64,000 nucleotides of DNA, taken from the NCBI RefSeq assembly GCF_932526225.1, contig NC_064034.1:5752001-5816000 (forward strand), read 5' to 3'. This document shows, in pieces, positions 48,701-60,102 of this stretch. The position numbers were made by a program, and so were the translations under genes. The stretch comes from Nematostella vectensis. Lineage: Eukaryota; Cnidaria; Anthozoa; Actiniaria; Edwardsiidae. The notes under the pieces are model-generated. The model made no database searches. It had not been told where the DNA came from and saw only the letters and a list, made by a program, of their open reading frames with translations. The first letter of the stretch is position 1. Each line of letters starts with the position of its first letter.

Positions 48701-51700
48701 TGATTCATTTATTGGTGATTCATATGGAAACAAAGTAGTCGGTCACTGACAGCGGGATTTATCGATAACAGCCTACCCGACAGTTGTCATGGAGATGAAT
48801 GCCCACCAGACGCCCTCAGTGATCCCGATGTAGAATTTGCGCTGGAACTGGCGAGGGTTAGACACCGTCTCCTAAAAAAAACAAGTCTACAATCATTTTT
48901 CTGAATTCCATTCTTAGTTATCCGACTACTTCGTATTTTATTTACTTGTTCTGAACTGAGTTCGAAATTCTTTGGATTTAGAAAGAGGTTTTATTTCTTT
49001 TTCGTCTTACTAACCCGACTCCGATACATAACTTCTGGGGGACTAGCCGGGTTAACCTAAATAAACTTTTCCTTGTTAACTCGAACTTTTCAAAAATGAC
49101 AAATTTTGATCGAGTTTGATTCCTTATTTTGTGTTATTTTCTTATTGTTTTGCTGTTTTTCCGATAATGGCATCCAAGTTCAAAGCTCAAAGCTAGACGC
49201 CTGGGAAGCGGGCTTTTATATGGCGTCTTCGTGTTAGTCTTTTTAGAAGTGAAATTGCAAGCGTTCCAGAGCAAAATCAAAAGCTCACGCAACCGAGATG
49301 AAAGGCCAGTTCAACGGCGATTTAATGGAACAGCTGATTTGCTGTTGCTTGTGTGAAGAGAACTTCGATGAGGAGACAAAACTACCAAAATTGTGATTGC
49401 CATCACACTTTCTGCCTAACATGTCTCAAAAAATTATTTAAAGGAGGAGGAGTTATCAAATGTCCGATTTGCCGAGCAGACACAAAAATATCAAGTGAGG
49501 GTATAAAGAAACTACAGACAAATTTCTATGTATACGACTATAAGACGTTTATGCATGGATTTAACGAAATGCTCCGGGTGCAGACGAATAATGCTTCAAC
49601 GGAGACAAACGCAAGGACCACAAAGGACGTTGGCTCGCAAGCTGAGCAAATAAAGGGACACAGTCAAACGAGCAGATGTACTGTCAAACACATACGCGCA
49701 AGAAAGAATCTTACTGTTTTGAATGTAAAATGCTATTATGCGAAAGATGTTGTACAAATCATTGCGCACGGCATACATTTGAAAATTGGCATCACGTGGT
49801 GGTCAAGCTACAACACGAAGCCCTCACTCGTAAACGTGACATTGACACACTTTTAAAGAAAAATAACATCTTAGAACAAAAATTGCGACTTTTTGACGGT
49901 TTTGGTAGAAACAATAATCCGTTTTCAGAAAAAAAACTACAATAAAATAAAAAAAAGCCTTGGACCTTTTGAAGCGAGAATGTTCTTCTGTGATAGAAAA
50001 GAGTGCCCGATCGCCCGATCGGCGCAAGGTTTCCAAACCTGTTTCTGCACACTCTAATCAAACCAGATTAATGCATATACGAATAAGCAATTATTTTTTT
50101 TTTAATAGAATTGCACAAATGATAAATGCACCAATTTAATATAAAGAAAATGTTTTCTTGCTATGTGAACCTTGGCATTTTGTTAAAAATTAGTGAAATC
50201 TTAGTCAGGCTGGACGTAAGCAAAAATAGATTCTTATAAAACAAAAAAGAGTGTGGTTCATAATACTTCGCCTACTTCCACAAATCATATATAGATGGCC
50301 CTTCCCTAAAGAGATTTAAGGCATATGATGTGTGTTCATATGACTTACCATGAACCATATGATGCAGCCCACAACAAGCGTCATCGCCAAACTCAACACC
50401 ATGATCGGCCAGCACTGGAATACGGAGCTCGCAACCTGTCTTGCGTAAACTTGTTGCGATTTTTTTGTCGTGAGGTATGCGAATCCAGGGACCTCCAGTA
50501 AAGGGATGTACGGTGAGTCTTTCTCGGATTTCACCGCACGACTCTCTCGCAAAGGAAACGCGAAATCAGCCATCTCTGTCGCTGCAGGATTTGTGTTGCG
50601 CTTGGATCGCGACGGCATAGGTGTGTACATGAGTGTGGTGGTGTTAAACTCTTTGCAGGTCTCGCAAATAAGAACTAACATGTTCGATAAGATTTCAGGG
50701 ATTATTCCGCTCGGAACTGGTTGTCCTGTGTCAACAGTGTAAGGAGGGACTGGGCTCCATGCGGCGGTCATGAACTTCGGGCACCGACACGTTTCTGAGA
50801 GTAAAAACCCAAACACCTTTAATGGCCTCTGCAACTTTGAATTGGTCGGGTATAATATTCGTTTGAAAACGAATAACAGAACAGTATCATTAAACTTATC
50901 ACACACTACAGGTATAAGTAAAGGAAAAGCCAATAGCTTCAAATCGAGGCTGTTTGTTAAACCGATTTTTTTACGTACTAGGAGGGCCTTTTATTATATT
51001 TTCTATCACTCTTTCTAGTTAACTATGGGTCACAAGGTATACTGTACACAGCAGACTAGTCTGCTGTGTACAATACAGTCTATCTTAGTGATTTTGACTC
51101 TGTAATTATACCTTGAAAGGTTCCTTAGCACCTTACACCATATCTGCATATTACACAATACTAACCTGCAAGTGTTGAATCTAAAGTACTTCCAAGTCCG
51201 GTACTAGTCAGCGGTCTTACGAGTACTATGTACGTAGTGTAAGCACTGAGGCCTGCGATACGATACTGCGTGGTGTTAGCGGTTATATTCACAAGCCGCG
51301 GCTTAGCGCCAGTGACCTTGACTCCTGTTTTGCTTACAGGTGTGTACGACAAGGCGTACCCGGTCAGGTGTCCGAGCAGGTAGCCTGGTAATGCTTCCCA
51401 CTGGATATCTAGTGCGTAGGGGCTTGTTCTGTTTGTTATGGTCATTGTGGGTAAGTAGTCTGCAACGGTACATAAAAAGAACGAGAGGTTTTATACCATG
51501 GGCGTATCATGATTGATAGGCGACCGCTATCAAGTCTGGGCAATACAATGTAGTGACCTTCCTGTGCCTTGACATTGCAGCCGCTATTTTATGCCCCCGC
51601 TCAACTGCGACTCATACAAAGCATCCATTTCCATTGGCTAATCCAAACAAGTAACCAAGATATATTCAATCAAATATAGTCAATAACATATCAGATTTTA

Positions 51701-54210
51701 TTCGTATTGTTATTTTGAAGTTTTCTTGCAAATAAACCGCTGCATTTTTAATGATAAACAAGTAGCCTGGGTAACAAACGCAAGAGGTAGGGAAAATAGT
51801 ACGTGCCTCGATTGATATATGGATAGACACCTAAAAAATAAAAATAAGGTGTCTATCAAGGATTTACCTTCTGTCCAAGTTAGCACCTCGTAGCAGTCGC
51901 TATAAGGCCCATTGCCCACCTCGGTAAAAGCCAACATCCGCACACAGTACAACGTTAGTTTCTCGAGCCCACTGATCACCATGGAGACGACGTCACTTCC
52001 ACTCTCTACGACCACGTCTGGAGCTTTAGTCTTATTGAGGTTGGTTAGGTTAAGTAGGTATCCCTGAATCACGCCGTGACTGAACGACGAAGGGATTGGA
52101 TTCCACGCGATTTGGATGGCTTCTAGCCTCATATTTCGAACAAATCGAATCTTTGGAGCCTTGATGGGGACTAAAATAAAGTGGAAAGTTGTAGAGGAGA
52201 TGGAGGTGGCTATGGAGGAGGAGGTTGAGGAGAAGGAGGAGGTTGAGGAAGAGGAGAATGAGGAGGTGGAGGTGGTGGAGGTGGGGATAATGAAACCAAG
52301 GAGGTATCAACTTACAGCCCTGAAAAGTTGTGGCGAAGGTACATTCCCTAGGCTCAGACTCCTCCTTCTTCGCAAAGAACGTGATCTTGATGCAATATGT
52401 CGTGTGTGGCCTGAATCCATGTAGGTTGACTGACGTGCTCTTTGGACCAACCATCATCTGGTACGTCCTCAGACTCCCTTTGCTTGTCACGTAACTGTAG
52501 CTAAGTCTAAAACCGGAGAGCTGGCTAGTGTCGAAGTATTCAATGAATTTCCACTGTACCATCATTTCTGTTGAGCTTTTTACATTGACCATCACATGAA
52601 GTGGTGATTCTAAGCAAGTGAAAGGAAGATTACCAACGGATTTAGGGGATCAGGACAAGTATTGTGTTAGGGGATAACAGTATAGATAAAAAGGAATTCG
52701 AAACGAAACTTACCTGAAGAGGGTGTTGGTGTCGAGTAATTGGCCGGAGAAAGCGATGGTTTGTATGCAGTGCAGACCTTTGTAATTGGATTCACTGACT
52801 TTAGTACCGTGAAGGCGCTTCCTCCGCACTGTATGCCACACTCGCGTCTCAGCAAGAAACAGTTCAGGGCTGAAGTTACGGACAAGTATGCCAGCTTAGA
52901 CATCTAACAGAAGCCCGTATACAAGTAATAGCTGATTACGTAATAGCTGATTGCGCTATGGCAACTCATATTAAGTTTGTACAGTTCGTGAGCTCCTTCT
53001 CATACATTTTAACAGTGTCGTTAATAATAGTACCTCCCCCATATCACGTCTTTTCTCCTTCAACACCATGAATGAACCTACCAGTTGAGTAATTCATGAG
53101 AACGTTCTGGTCCAGAACTCGAAGCTCATCCGAGTCCGGGAAAACCACTCGCAGCTTCATGTGATCCCTATATTTGTAGTTAGAATGCAGCCCTTCCAAG
53201 TAGTAAATCACATGAGCTTTAAGCCTTTGGTAGCATGACTGCTGACCAGGATATCTAATGAAACGTGAACGTATACAATTCCTTAACAGGTTTCTGGTTA
53301 CTCATTTACGATTATAAATAATCAACAAAATACTTCATACGAAATCTTTTCAAGATGCAATTACTTTATCGAAAGTTTTTGATAAAACATTTTTGCGAAT
53401 TGATTCAAACCGCCATCAAAGAATCTAAAACAAGGCCAATCACGCCGCCATTATATGCTCCCGCGCAATTCCGAGTCACATAAGCATCCATTTCCATTGC
53501 TAATTCAAACAAGTAACCGATATATTTTCAATCAAATATCGTAAATAACGTAAGCATCCATTTCCATCGGCTAATTCTAACAAGTAACCAATATATTTTC
53601 AATAAAATATCGTAAATCAGACTTCATTCTTAGATTGATATTTTGGAGTTTCCTTGCGAACATACCACTGCATTTTCAATGATAAATAATAACGAAGGAT
53701 AATAACAAAAAATTCCTTTTTTCTATTGGGTGTGGTAAGATTTTTATCAGTTAACTCACCCCCTAACCAACCCCCTAACCCCACCCCCGGAAGAATTAGG
53801 TCTACTTTTTCGGATTTCCCACCCCCTCCCCCCCCCAAAAAAAAAAAAAAAATCCTGGGTACGGGCCTGTAATGGTACTTACTTATTCCATTCGTCGATC
53901 GCTGTCCTGTTTTTCTGACCAATAACGATTATTGTCTTTTTGTACATCGGATTTTCGCTTTCACTCAGTGAAATCTCACACACGGAGTCACAGGTCACCA
54001 CGAATCTGTACTCCCCGCTTTTTGGCGGAATAAAAAACGTCGACAATCTCTGCCCATAAAAATCACCATATTTTACAGGAGTGTCAAATGTCTCTAAATA
54101 GTTGGTGAAGGACGGCTTGTTGGCTACGAATCGCTCGTCCGTCTTTAGGTGACGCAAGAAAAAACCGCCGTTCAGCGATAGCCACACATCTCTCCTTACG
54201 CCAGAAGACG
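45692..54210 (-). CDS. PA14 + three FN3 + glutamate-receptor-like channel with K+ filter TVGYGD, 5' incomplete
   Basis: Minus-strand exons: 54210-53883, 53254-53082 (PA14: YGDFYGQRLSTFF, CEISLSES, IYYLEGLH); 52903-52714 (Cys-rich linker); 52609-52316, 52170-51868, 51459-51166 (one FN3 each); 50794-50349 (S1-like ligand lobe with ETCRCPKF, GIIPEILS, ADFAFPLRES, then helix M1 WPIMVLSLAMTLVVG); 48871-48777 (pore helix EGVWWAFISMTTVG); 48382-48223 (YGDKVPSS and inner helix, GSITSSLSV); 47677-47611 and 47136-46856 (S2 lobe: ETYSNIESLVKAF, AEGIVVDMYMAG); 46509-46335 (M4); 45879-45692 (basic coiled-coil tail). All junctions agree in phase except 53082 to 52903 (phase 1 meets phase 0), so a small exon is probably missed there. 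About 998 residues are visible; the signal peptide exon upstream of 54210 was not found. The layout S1-M1-P-M2-S2-M4 is that of ionotropic glutamate receptors, but the filter is that of K+ channels, as in bacterial GluR0 and rotifer AvGluR1. A second in-frame donor at 46556 could lengthen the S2 exon. Predicted: plasma-membrane, ligand-gated K+ channel with adhesive ectodomain. Confidence 0.85.
47863..48000. mobile_element. MITE-like element (GCGTAGCCAGG family), copy 2
   Basis: Ends gggcgtagccaggggtc and atcatggctacgcc are inverted. The centre ccttgaaagggtcttctgagccccc is shared, in reverse, with 12309-12410. It lies in an intron of the channel gene. Confidence 0.7.
49298..49945 (+). pseudogene. 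TRIM-like RING/B-box pseudogene nested in an intron of the channel gene
   Basis: From the ATG at 49298 one frame reads the first RING Cys pair (LICCCLCEENF) and stops at a TGA near 49397. The next frame supplies the rest of the RING (CDCHHTFCLTCL, IKCPICRAD). After about 75 residues, frame shifts again to a B-box type 2 (CQTHTRKKESYCFEC, LLCERCC, CARHTFENWHHV) and the start of a coiled coil, ending at a stop at 49945. RING, B-box and coiled coil in this order is the TRIM E3 ubiquitin ligase layout. There is no intron signal at either frame change and the C-terminal domain is missing, so this is a disrupted, probably intronless copy. An A-rich tract follows the last stop. It lies on the opposite strand within the 50348-48872 intron of the channel gene. 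Confidence 0.75.
53690..53869. mobile_element. MITE of the CAGGCCCGTACCCAGG family, reverse copy
   Basis: The right end reads cctgggtacgggcctg after an A tract and C tracts. Inside, tttttatcagttaactcacccc and tacttttcggatttccc are the reverse of the gagttctctgataaaaatc and cgaagtccgaaaaagt order at 25860-26052. It lies in the intron between the two PA14 exons. Confidence 0.75.
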
Positions 54211-57200
54211 CTGGAAAAGAAGTGACAAACATGTTGATATTTAACGACGACGAAGGCAAATGTTAAACGATGATATTCTCGCATCAAGCAATATTTGCGC
54301 ATTGTTTCCGTTAGCTTGAAAGTTTTTGAATTGGTGATTTTATTCTAAAACAATGCAAGGTGCGAAAATAAAAACACCAGGTGTTTAGTTGTAAACAAGA
54401 CACAAACTACCAGAAAGTCATTTTATATCACAGACTACCAGAGCCATATTAAGCCATTTTTCGCTACATACCACCAGCTATTCTGTTACAAAGTCCACGA
54501 TTCTGGGGGGGGGGGGGGGGAGTAGATAGATAGATAGATTTGGCTAAACACCCTGCGGCCCCTCCAGCTTTTCACAGCCCAGACCTTTCCCTTTTCTCAA
54601 TAACCTGCCCATACGCCAACATTGTAACCATCAGAGTTGTCAAATTGTAAAAAGCCACGGATGGTTCTATCCATAAGGAGTCGTATTACCCTGGATTCTT
54701 AAAAAAAAAAAACGACAAATTCATCTTTTGCCGGAAAATGACTTTAGATTTATCAAACAGCCGTTATTTCAATAGCGAATTGTTCCTTTTAGCTTCGCTC
54801 TTTTCTATTTTGGAAAAATAAATTAGTCTATCTGCTGTCTCATTAAAATGAGTAGCCATTTACATCATAATCAACGGTCGACTGGTCGAGCGCATTTATG
54901 GACAAACGACTTCCTACCAATTGAGATACTTTTAAGGAAATGGTCTGATAAGATTATCATAAGTATAAGGATATTAGTTGTAGAATGCCTCTTTCTATTC
55001 AAGCGGATGCAACGTTTATAGTCTTTTTATAAAAAATTCCCTTTGTTTTCAGAAAGCAACACTGCTATGTATCTCAGAACTGGAGAGCGTAACGGGAATA
55101 GTTTTAGCACGTTTCTTTCAAACACCTTAAAAGATTGCAAGTGCAAATAGCGAATGGAAAATATGGCAATTTGGGCCTCGTCATATTTCTGATGAATTAT
55201 ACGATTAGTTTATTTATTTATTTTTTACAAATAATACAAAATAATTAATACAATAATCAGAGGTCAGTCCTAGAACAGGCCTTTCCATTTGTCATTCGCT
55301 ATTTGCACTAGCACCGTTATTTTGAGAAACAGAGAGTATAAATACGTTAGAACACTTGTTTCACTGTTTCAGGGGTTTTTACAGACATGGGCACAAACAA
55401 AATGAAACAGGGAAAAATTGTATTGTATTTGAATTGGCATTGAAACTAAACCAGGCACACCTATTCCCCTCCCTGGGCCTGCAAATTCCCTTTAAGGGGG
55501 AGGTTGGAATTATCTTTGGAATCAAGTGATAGAGCTACCTTATTTATATCTGATTATCTTATTTCCATTTCATACTCTAAAAATGAATTAGCCCGAGATT
55601 TTGAAGGCGAAACGCAATTTAAATTTGGCAAAGCTTATAAATGGGTGAAACGATTATTAACAAATGAAAACATACAACGAGTCGAGGGAAATTGAAAGGC
55701 TTTCTCATTAATCGCAACTTAAGATGAAAATGATAAAGGAGGCAGTTTTACATCTTGAGAGGACAAAAGTTGGGACTAAGAAAACATCCCCTCAAATCTC
55801 GGATATGATAAAATGTGTTTTTGACGTATCTGATCAAGAATGAAATGATTCCCTCTTGAAATGTCAATTTACTGTACGCTATCAGCATGCTGTCAGTAGT
55901 TAAAAGACAAATAAAAAACGAATCATCCAAATTGGTTTACTTTTTCATGTCGTTATTGCTCTGATTTGATTTGACAAAGAAAAGCAACACGTTCAAATTC
56001 TATAACACTATATTTACCCAAATGAAAACGTCTTGACAGAAATCAAAGGGCGTTTGGATTTAGGTTTTAGGGCTTAACCTAACAGCTGGCGAAGTGGAAT
56101 AGTTATTGCCTGTGTTGTATTAAAAGCTTCAAGAAGACATCAAGAAGTCTAATTGTACAAATACAAGAGGCTACCATTAGTGGTGCCAAAGATTAAAATT
56201 TGTCACCGTTTACGCGGCACTGGTTGGAGACCGATTTTTCTAGCAAGATTACAAATTTAAACGTTTCATAAAAAACAATGAACAACTGCGTCTGATTTTA
56301 CATTTTACATAAGTCAAATGAAGTCGATTTTCTTTTTTTTATTTAAAAGCACTAAGAAACCAAATCTCAGAGATATAAGAAAGATGTAGAAAATTATAAG
56401 AAATGGGAAATAAATTAAATGTAAACGGATAAATGAAATAATCAAGAAGCAATTCGAAAATACGAGAAGACGATTTTTACATTATTGAAATTCATCTTTG
56501 AATTTTCCATTTCAAATTGGATGAAATAGCAGTCATCCCAGGTCTTATTAACTAACTTCACGATATGCTTAAAAAACAAGACTTTTATCTAATTAAAAGA
56601 AATATCTCACTCACCGAATTTTCGGAAACACGATGGACGCTGGGTTTTGCCCTCAGAGTACTCGTAAAAATAGGCGAGGAGAATCTAAAACAGCAAACAT
56701 ATGGTAAGATGAGAGTCGGAGCGCCAAACATACAAGCCAAAACATCCGACCTACCCCGGTAGCCAACCACCTCATAACTATACCAGCATCAATTGAAAAG
56801 AACAACTCCTTGAATCCGTAATCCCCCTCTATCCACTTCCACAATGAATAGAACCAGAAACGATCCTCAAATTCTTGTAATCCAAAATCATAAAACGAAC
56901 CGAGATAGATAACCTGAATAATTGATCGACCCCCGCTCCGAGGGTAATGAAAAGCAACTGACGATATACCATAGACCGGTTAGATATGTTATGATGTAGC
57001 TTTAATTACTTTAGGATTTCCCTTGGCGAAATTGGAGGTTAGTTTCCAAACTTCCGGGATCTTTTGTTCAAGCCCCGCTTCCGCTAGCGTTTTATTTGGA
57101 CGTTAATGTAAGAATTTGAGGCAAGATGGAAATTTCAATCTCAGTGAATAAGCTTGCCATATTGCATTTAGGTGATCCCATGCTAACATAGAGGGGGCCG

Positions 57201-57479
57201 GGCAGTACACAATAACAGCATCTAACGGCATTGTTCGCGCTGATTAGTTTAGATGGCAGACAATCAAGTCTAGCCCATTAGATGAAGCGCAGCTATAAGT
57301 CAATACAAACGTACAAATAATAACTAATTTGTAAAGTTTGGTCGTGATAGGGATAACTTAAATCAAATCATGTGTACACAATATGACATACTTCTATGAT
57401 TGTCCGCCACGACGTTAGATCCGGCGGATATGTGTTTGAATTGCGCACTTTTTGCTTAAGTTATCAATTTTAGCATGGT

Positions 57480-57600
57480 GATAGTTTTTACAAGATAGGC
57501 TATAGAGCCAAGCTCAGATCGGCTTTAATTTTTGATTAATAAGGAGTATTGATTTGGCCGCCATTTTGAACCGGAAGTAAACTACCTTCTTCTAAAAAAA
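57480..57600. repeat. Diverged interspersed repeat (pair with 63655-63770)
   Basis: Both stretches share, in order, atag..tttaTaagat, gctat(a/g)(g)agccaag, atcggattt-like, and gccgccattttga / tgtcgccattttga, over about 110 bp. Confidence 0.5.
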
Positions 57601-58984
57601 ATAAATAAACTTTTTTCATAAAATAAAATATATAGATTTAGGCACTGCCTAAAAGCGGAGCCAGCATTGAAAGAATGTTTTTTAATGAAATTTAAAAAAA
57701 GCAATTTTTACTGCCTGGTAATTATGAATTGTATTGGCCCCTCCAAATGGATCAAGCAAGTACTCATTCAATAATATTAAATATGCAGTATGAAAGTACT
57801 AAACCTTGGTGTAAAAAAGGCTGTCAAAGTCCAAGGTGCCTCAGATGATGAGAATGTTTTTCAAGAGTCTAACTGTCAATTCTTATTTGTTTTATCAAAA
57901 CAGCATAATAACAATCTTTGACCTTGTGAAGAATATATCAAGAATGTAACAGCATTCCAAAGATTTAGATGCCATACTGTAGTTTCCATGTACTGCAACT
58001 GAATATTCAGAAGAATATGTTGAAATTAATACACATTAGTGCACCCACCCTTTGGCCAGTTGTTTTTAGAAACCTATTTTAATTTATTCAGGGTGCAGAG
58101 GCGGAACAGCAAATTATTATCAATTGCATATAAAAATAGCCAATAGAGAGAAAAAATAAACTGGGACTATATTTTTGATAAAAACTTTAACAGTAATGCA
58201 ACAACTTGATTGAGCACTCTCCTAACATTTCCCCTTTCCTCATTATCTTCAGGTTGATAAAAAATGTTTTACAGATTTACAGTATCATTGACACAAAGCA
58301 TCTTGCACTAAAAACCCTATTACGCTTATACTGCTGTATCAAAGTAAGAAATTCCAGCTATATTTGCCTATTCTTATGCCTTCCAGCCTTTAGCATCAAC
58401 CATGACCCTCAGGTAGTCCTTGGGTGGTTTTACCTAAATAAAAGTGAAAACAGTTAACTTGGGTATTTGTTTTTCTTTCAAATTAATATTTTTAAAATCC
58501 CATTTGTAACCTTACTAATTTTCCATAACTATTTGAATAAAAATAAATAAACACATTAGATAGTATGCAAGATACAGACAATATAAGCTTGAGCAAAAAA
58601 AAAAAAATATGTTGCATTTTTAGTTTTTAATATTTTCGATGAAAAAATTCTCTTGTAACTGTAAAGTATTTATGATAATGTTGAAAAAGTTGCTGTATCT
58701 TAAAAAAGACTAAATACACAGGATAAAAAGACAAGAAAGGTCTTCTTTAGCAATAGTGTTTAGCCTCTTCCTGTCTTTGGGAGTCACATTTCTCGACAGA
58801 ACGGACAATATAGTTTGATTTCAGTCCTGCCAAAGCTGTATGTAAGTCCGTAGTTCATTGTAAATTTACCAACAGTAAAATTCGTCGTTTGCATGTGTTT
58901 CAACTTTCACTGCGTCTAAAATTAATCTTAATTCTGAAAAAAAAAATGTTGAAAGCAAGACGGCATTTTGTTTTTTCTTCACAT

Positions 58985-59157
58985 TTATTCGGTGGATAAG
59001 ATTTTATCCGACCTCTATCATCCGGATAACTTTAACCGCTGGATAACTTTTATTCGGGCTTTGTGCAACCGAATCACGCCACTCGCATAACTTTTATCCA
59101 CTGGATAAGGATTTAACCGGTGGATAAGAGTTATCCAGGCTTTGTGCAACCGGCCCC
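58985..59157. repeat. GGATAA/TTATCC-rich inverted and direct repeat
   Basis: The words ggtggataag, ttatcc(g/a)gg, actggataag and ggctttgtgcaaccg recur, some inverted, ending in gcaaccggcccctg. This terminal word also occurs near 30640, so it may be the end of a small dispersed element. Confidence 0.6.
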
Positions 59158-60102
59158 TGTACTCTAAAAACATATGTATAAATCGAACAAGCTAAGTGTC
59201 ATAGATACAGTAGCTAGACTACTACGTATTTCTGTCGTTACATTCTTACTTACCGTGAGGAATATACGCCTGAATTTATAGAACTTGTAAGTATTTACGA
59301 ATTTAACATTTTCATGGCGATTTTCAGGTAAATAAAAGCCATTCAAGTGCCAAAATTATAAAGCCAATCATAACAAGGATAGATGACATTGATATGTCAT
59401 CTTGACGTCATACTAAAGCTGGCACGGTGTTGGGAAAAAAGCAGACAAACGAGCAATATAAAAGCACAACAATAAATGAAAAAAATTTTCTCAATACAAA
59501 TCATCGTCAAAAACTCACCTTGGCAGTGTTTTTTGTCGCTTTATGTTTGTCGCCTAGTGTTTGTGTTCGTTTTTTGTTGTAAACTGTGATCTTTCTGCTA
59601 GCAAGGAACTAGTCAACACAAGTAAATGATTTTTATAGCTGAAAACAGACATCAATCCAAGGCCTTTTCCCCTCAGGATCTCCTTACATAGATATAGGCG
59701 TGAATGAATAAGTTATAGAATGGTAGTGTAGAGCCTCTCCTCTTAGTCCTCTTTTTAGATGCTGCTGCTGCCACGGGCGGGAATTTACATCGGCTCGTAC
59801 TTCGACAAACAGTTTCCTCAAAAACGTCAGCCCATTTGAATCCGCTTATTTTCTCATTAAATACTATTTTCAAGCTGCCTTTCTTCTGTGAACTTACGAA
59901 CTTTGCAGAACAAAGCGAGGCAGTAAAAACACACAACCGCGTAAGATCGAGTGGGGTCTGTACGGAGCCCGGGAAGGGACATTTGAAAAATCTACTGCAA
60001 TTTTCTTTCGTGCGGTATACTTTTCGCGTCGTGAGGACTAGTTTTCAATTTTGCGTGTCTTTTTTCTGTGAGTTTATTAATTTTTTTCGTGAGTTGAGAT
60101 AC

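Larger units (their letters stand above)
54211..59960. other. Intergenic, AT-rich; upstream region of the channel gene
   Basis: Expected to hold the signal-peptide exon and promoter of the channel gene, which I could not locate with confidence. There is a G tract followed by AGAT microsatellite near 54505-54540, a segment at 57480-57600 resembling 63655-63770, and a GGATAA/TTATCC-rich repeat at 58985-59157. No other gene is supported. Confidence 0.55.

Noticed and set aside
52116..52424. + strand Glu/Val-rich ORF
   Set aside because: Purine-rich intron DNA plus the antisense of an FN3 exon on the minus strand.
59673..59936. Minus-strand ORF of 87 codons next to the left terminal repeat
   Set aside because: The Lys/Arg-rich composition is suggestive, but there is no domain, signal peptide or in-phase splice partner that I could confirm.
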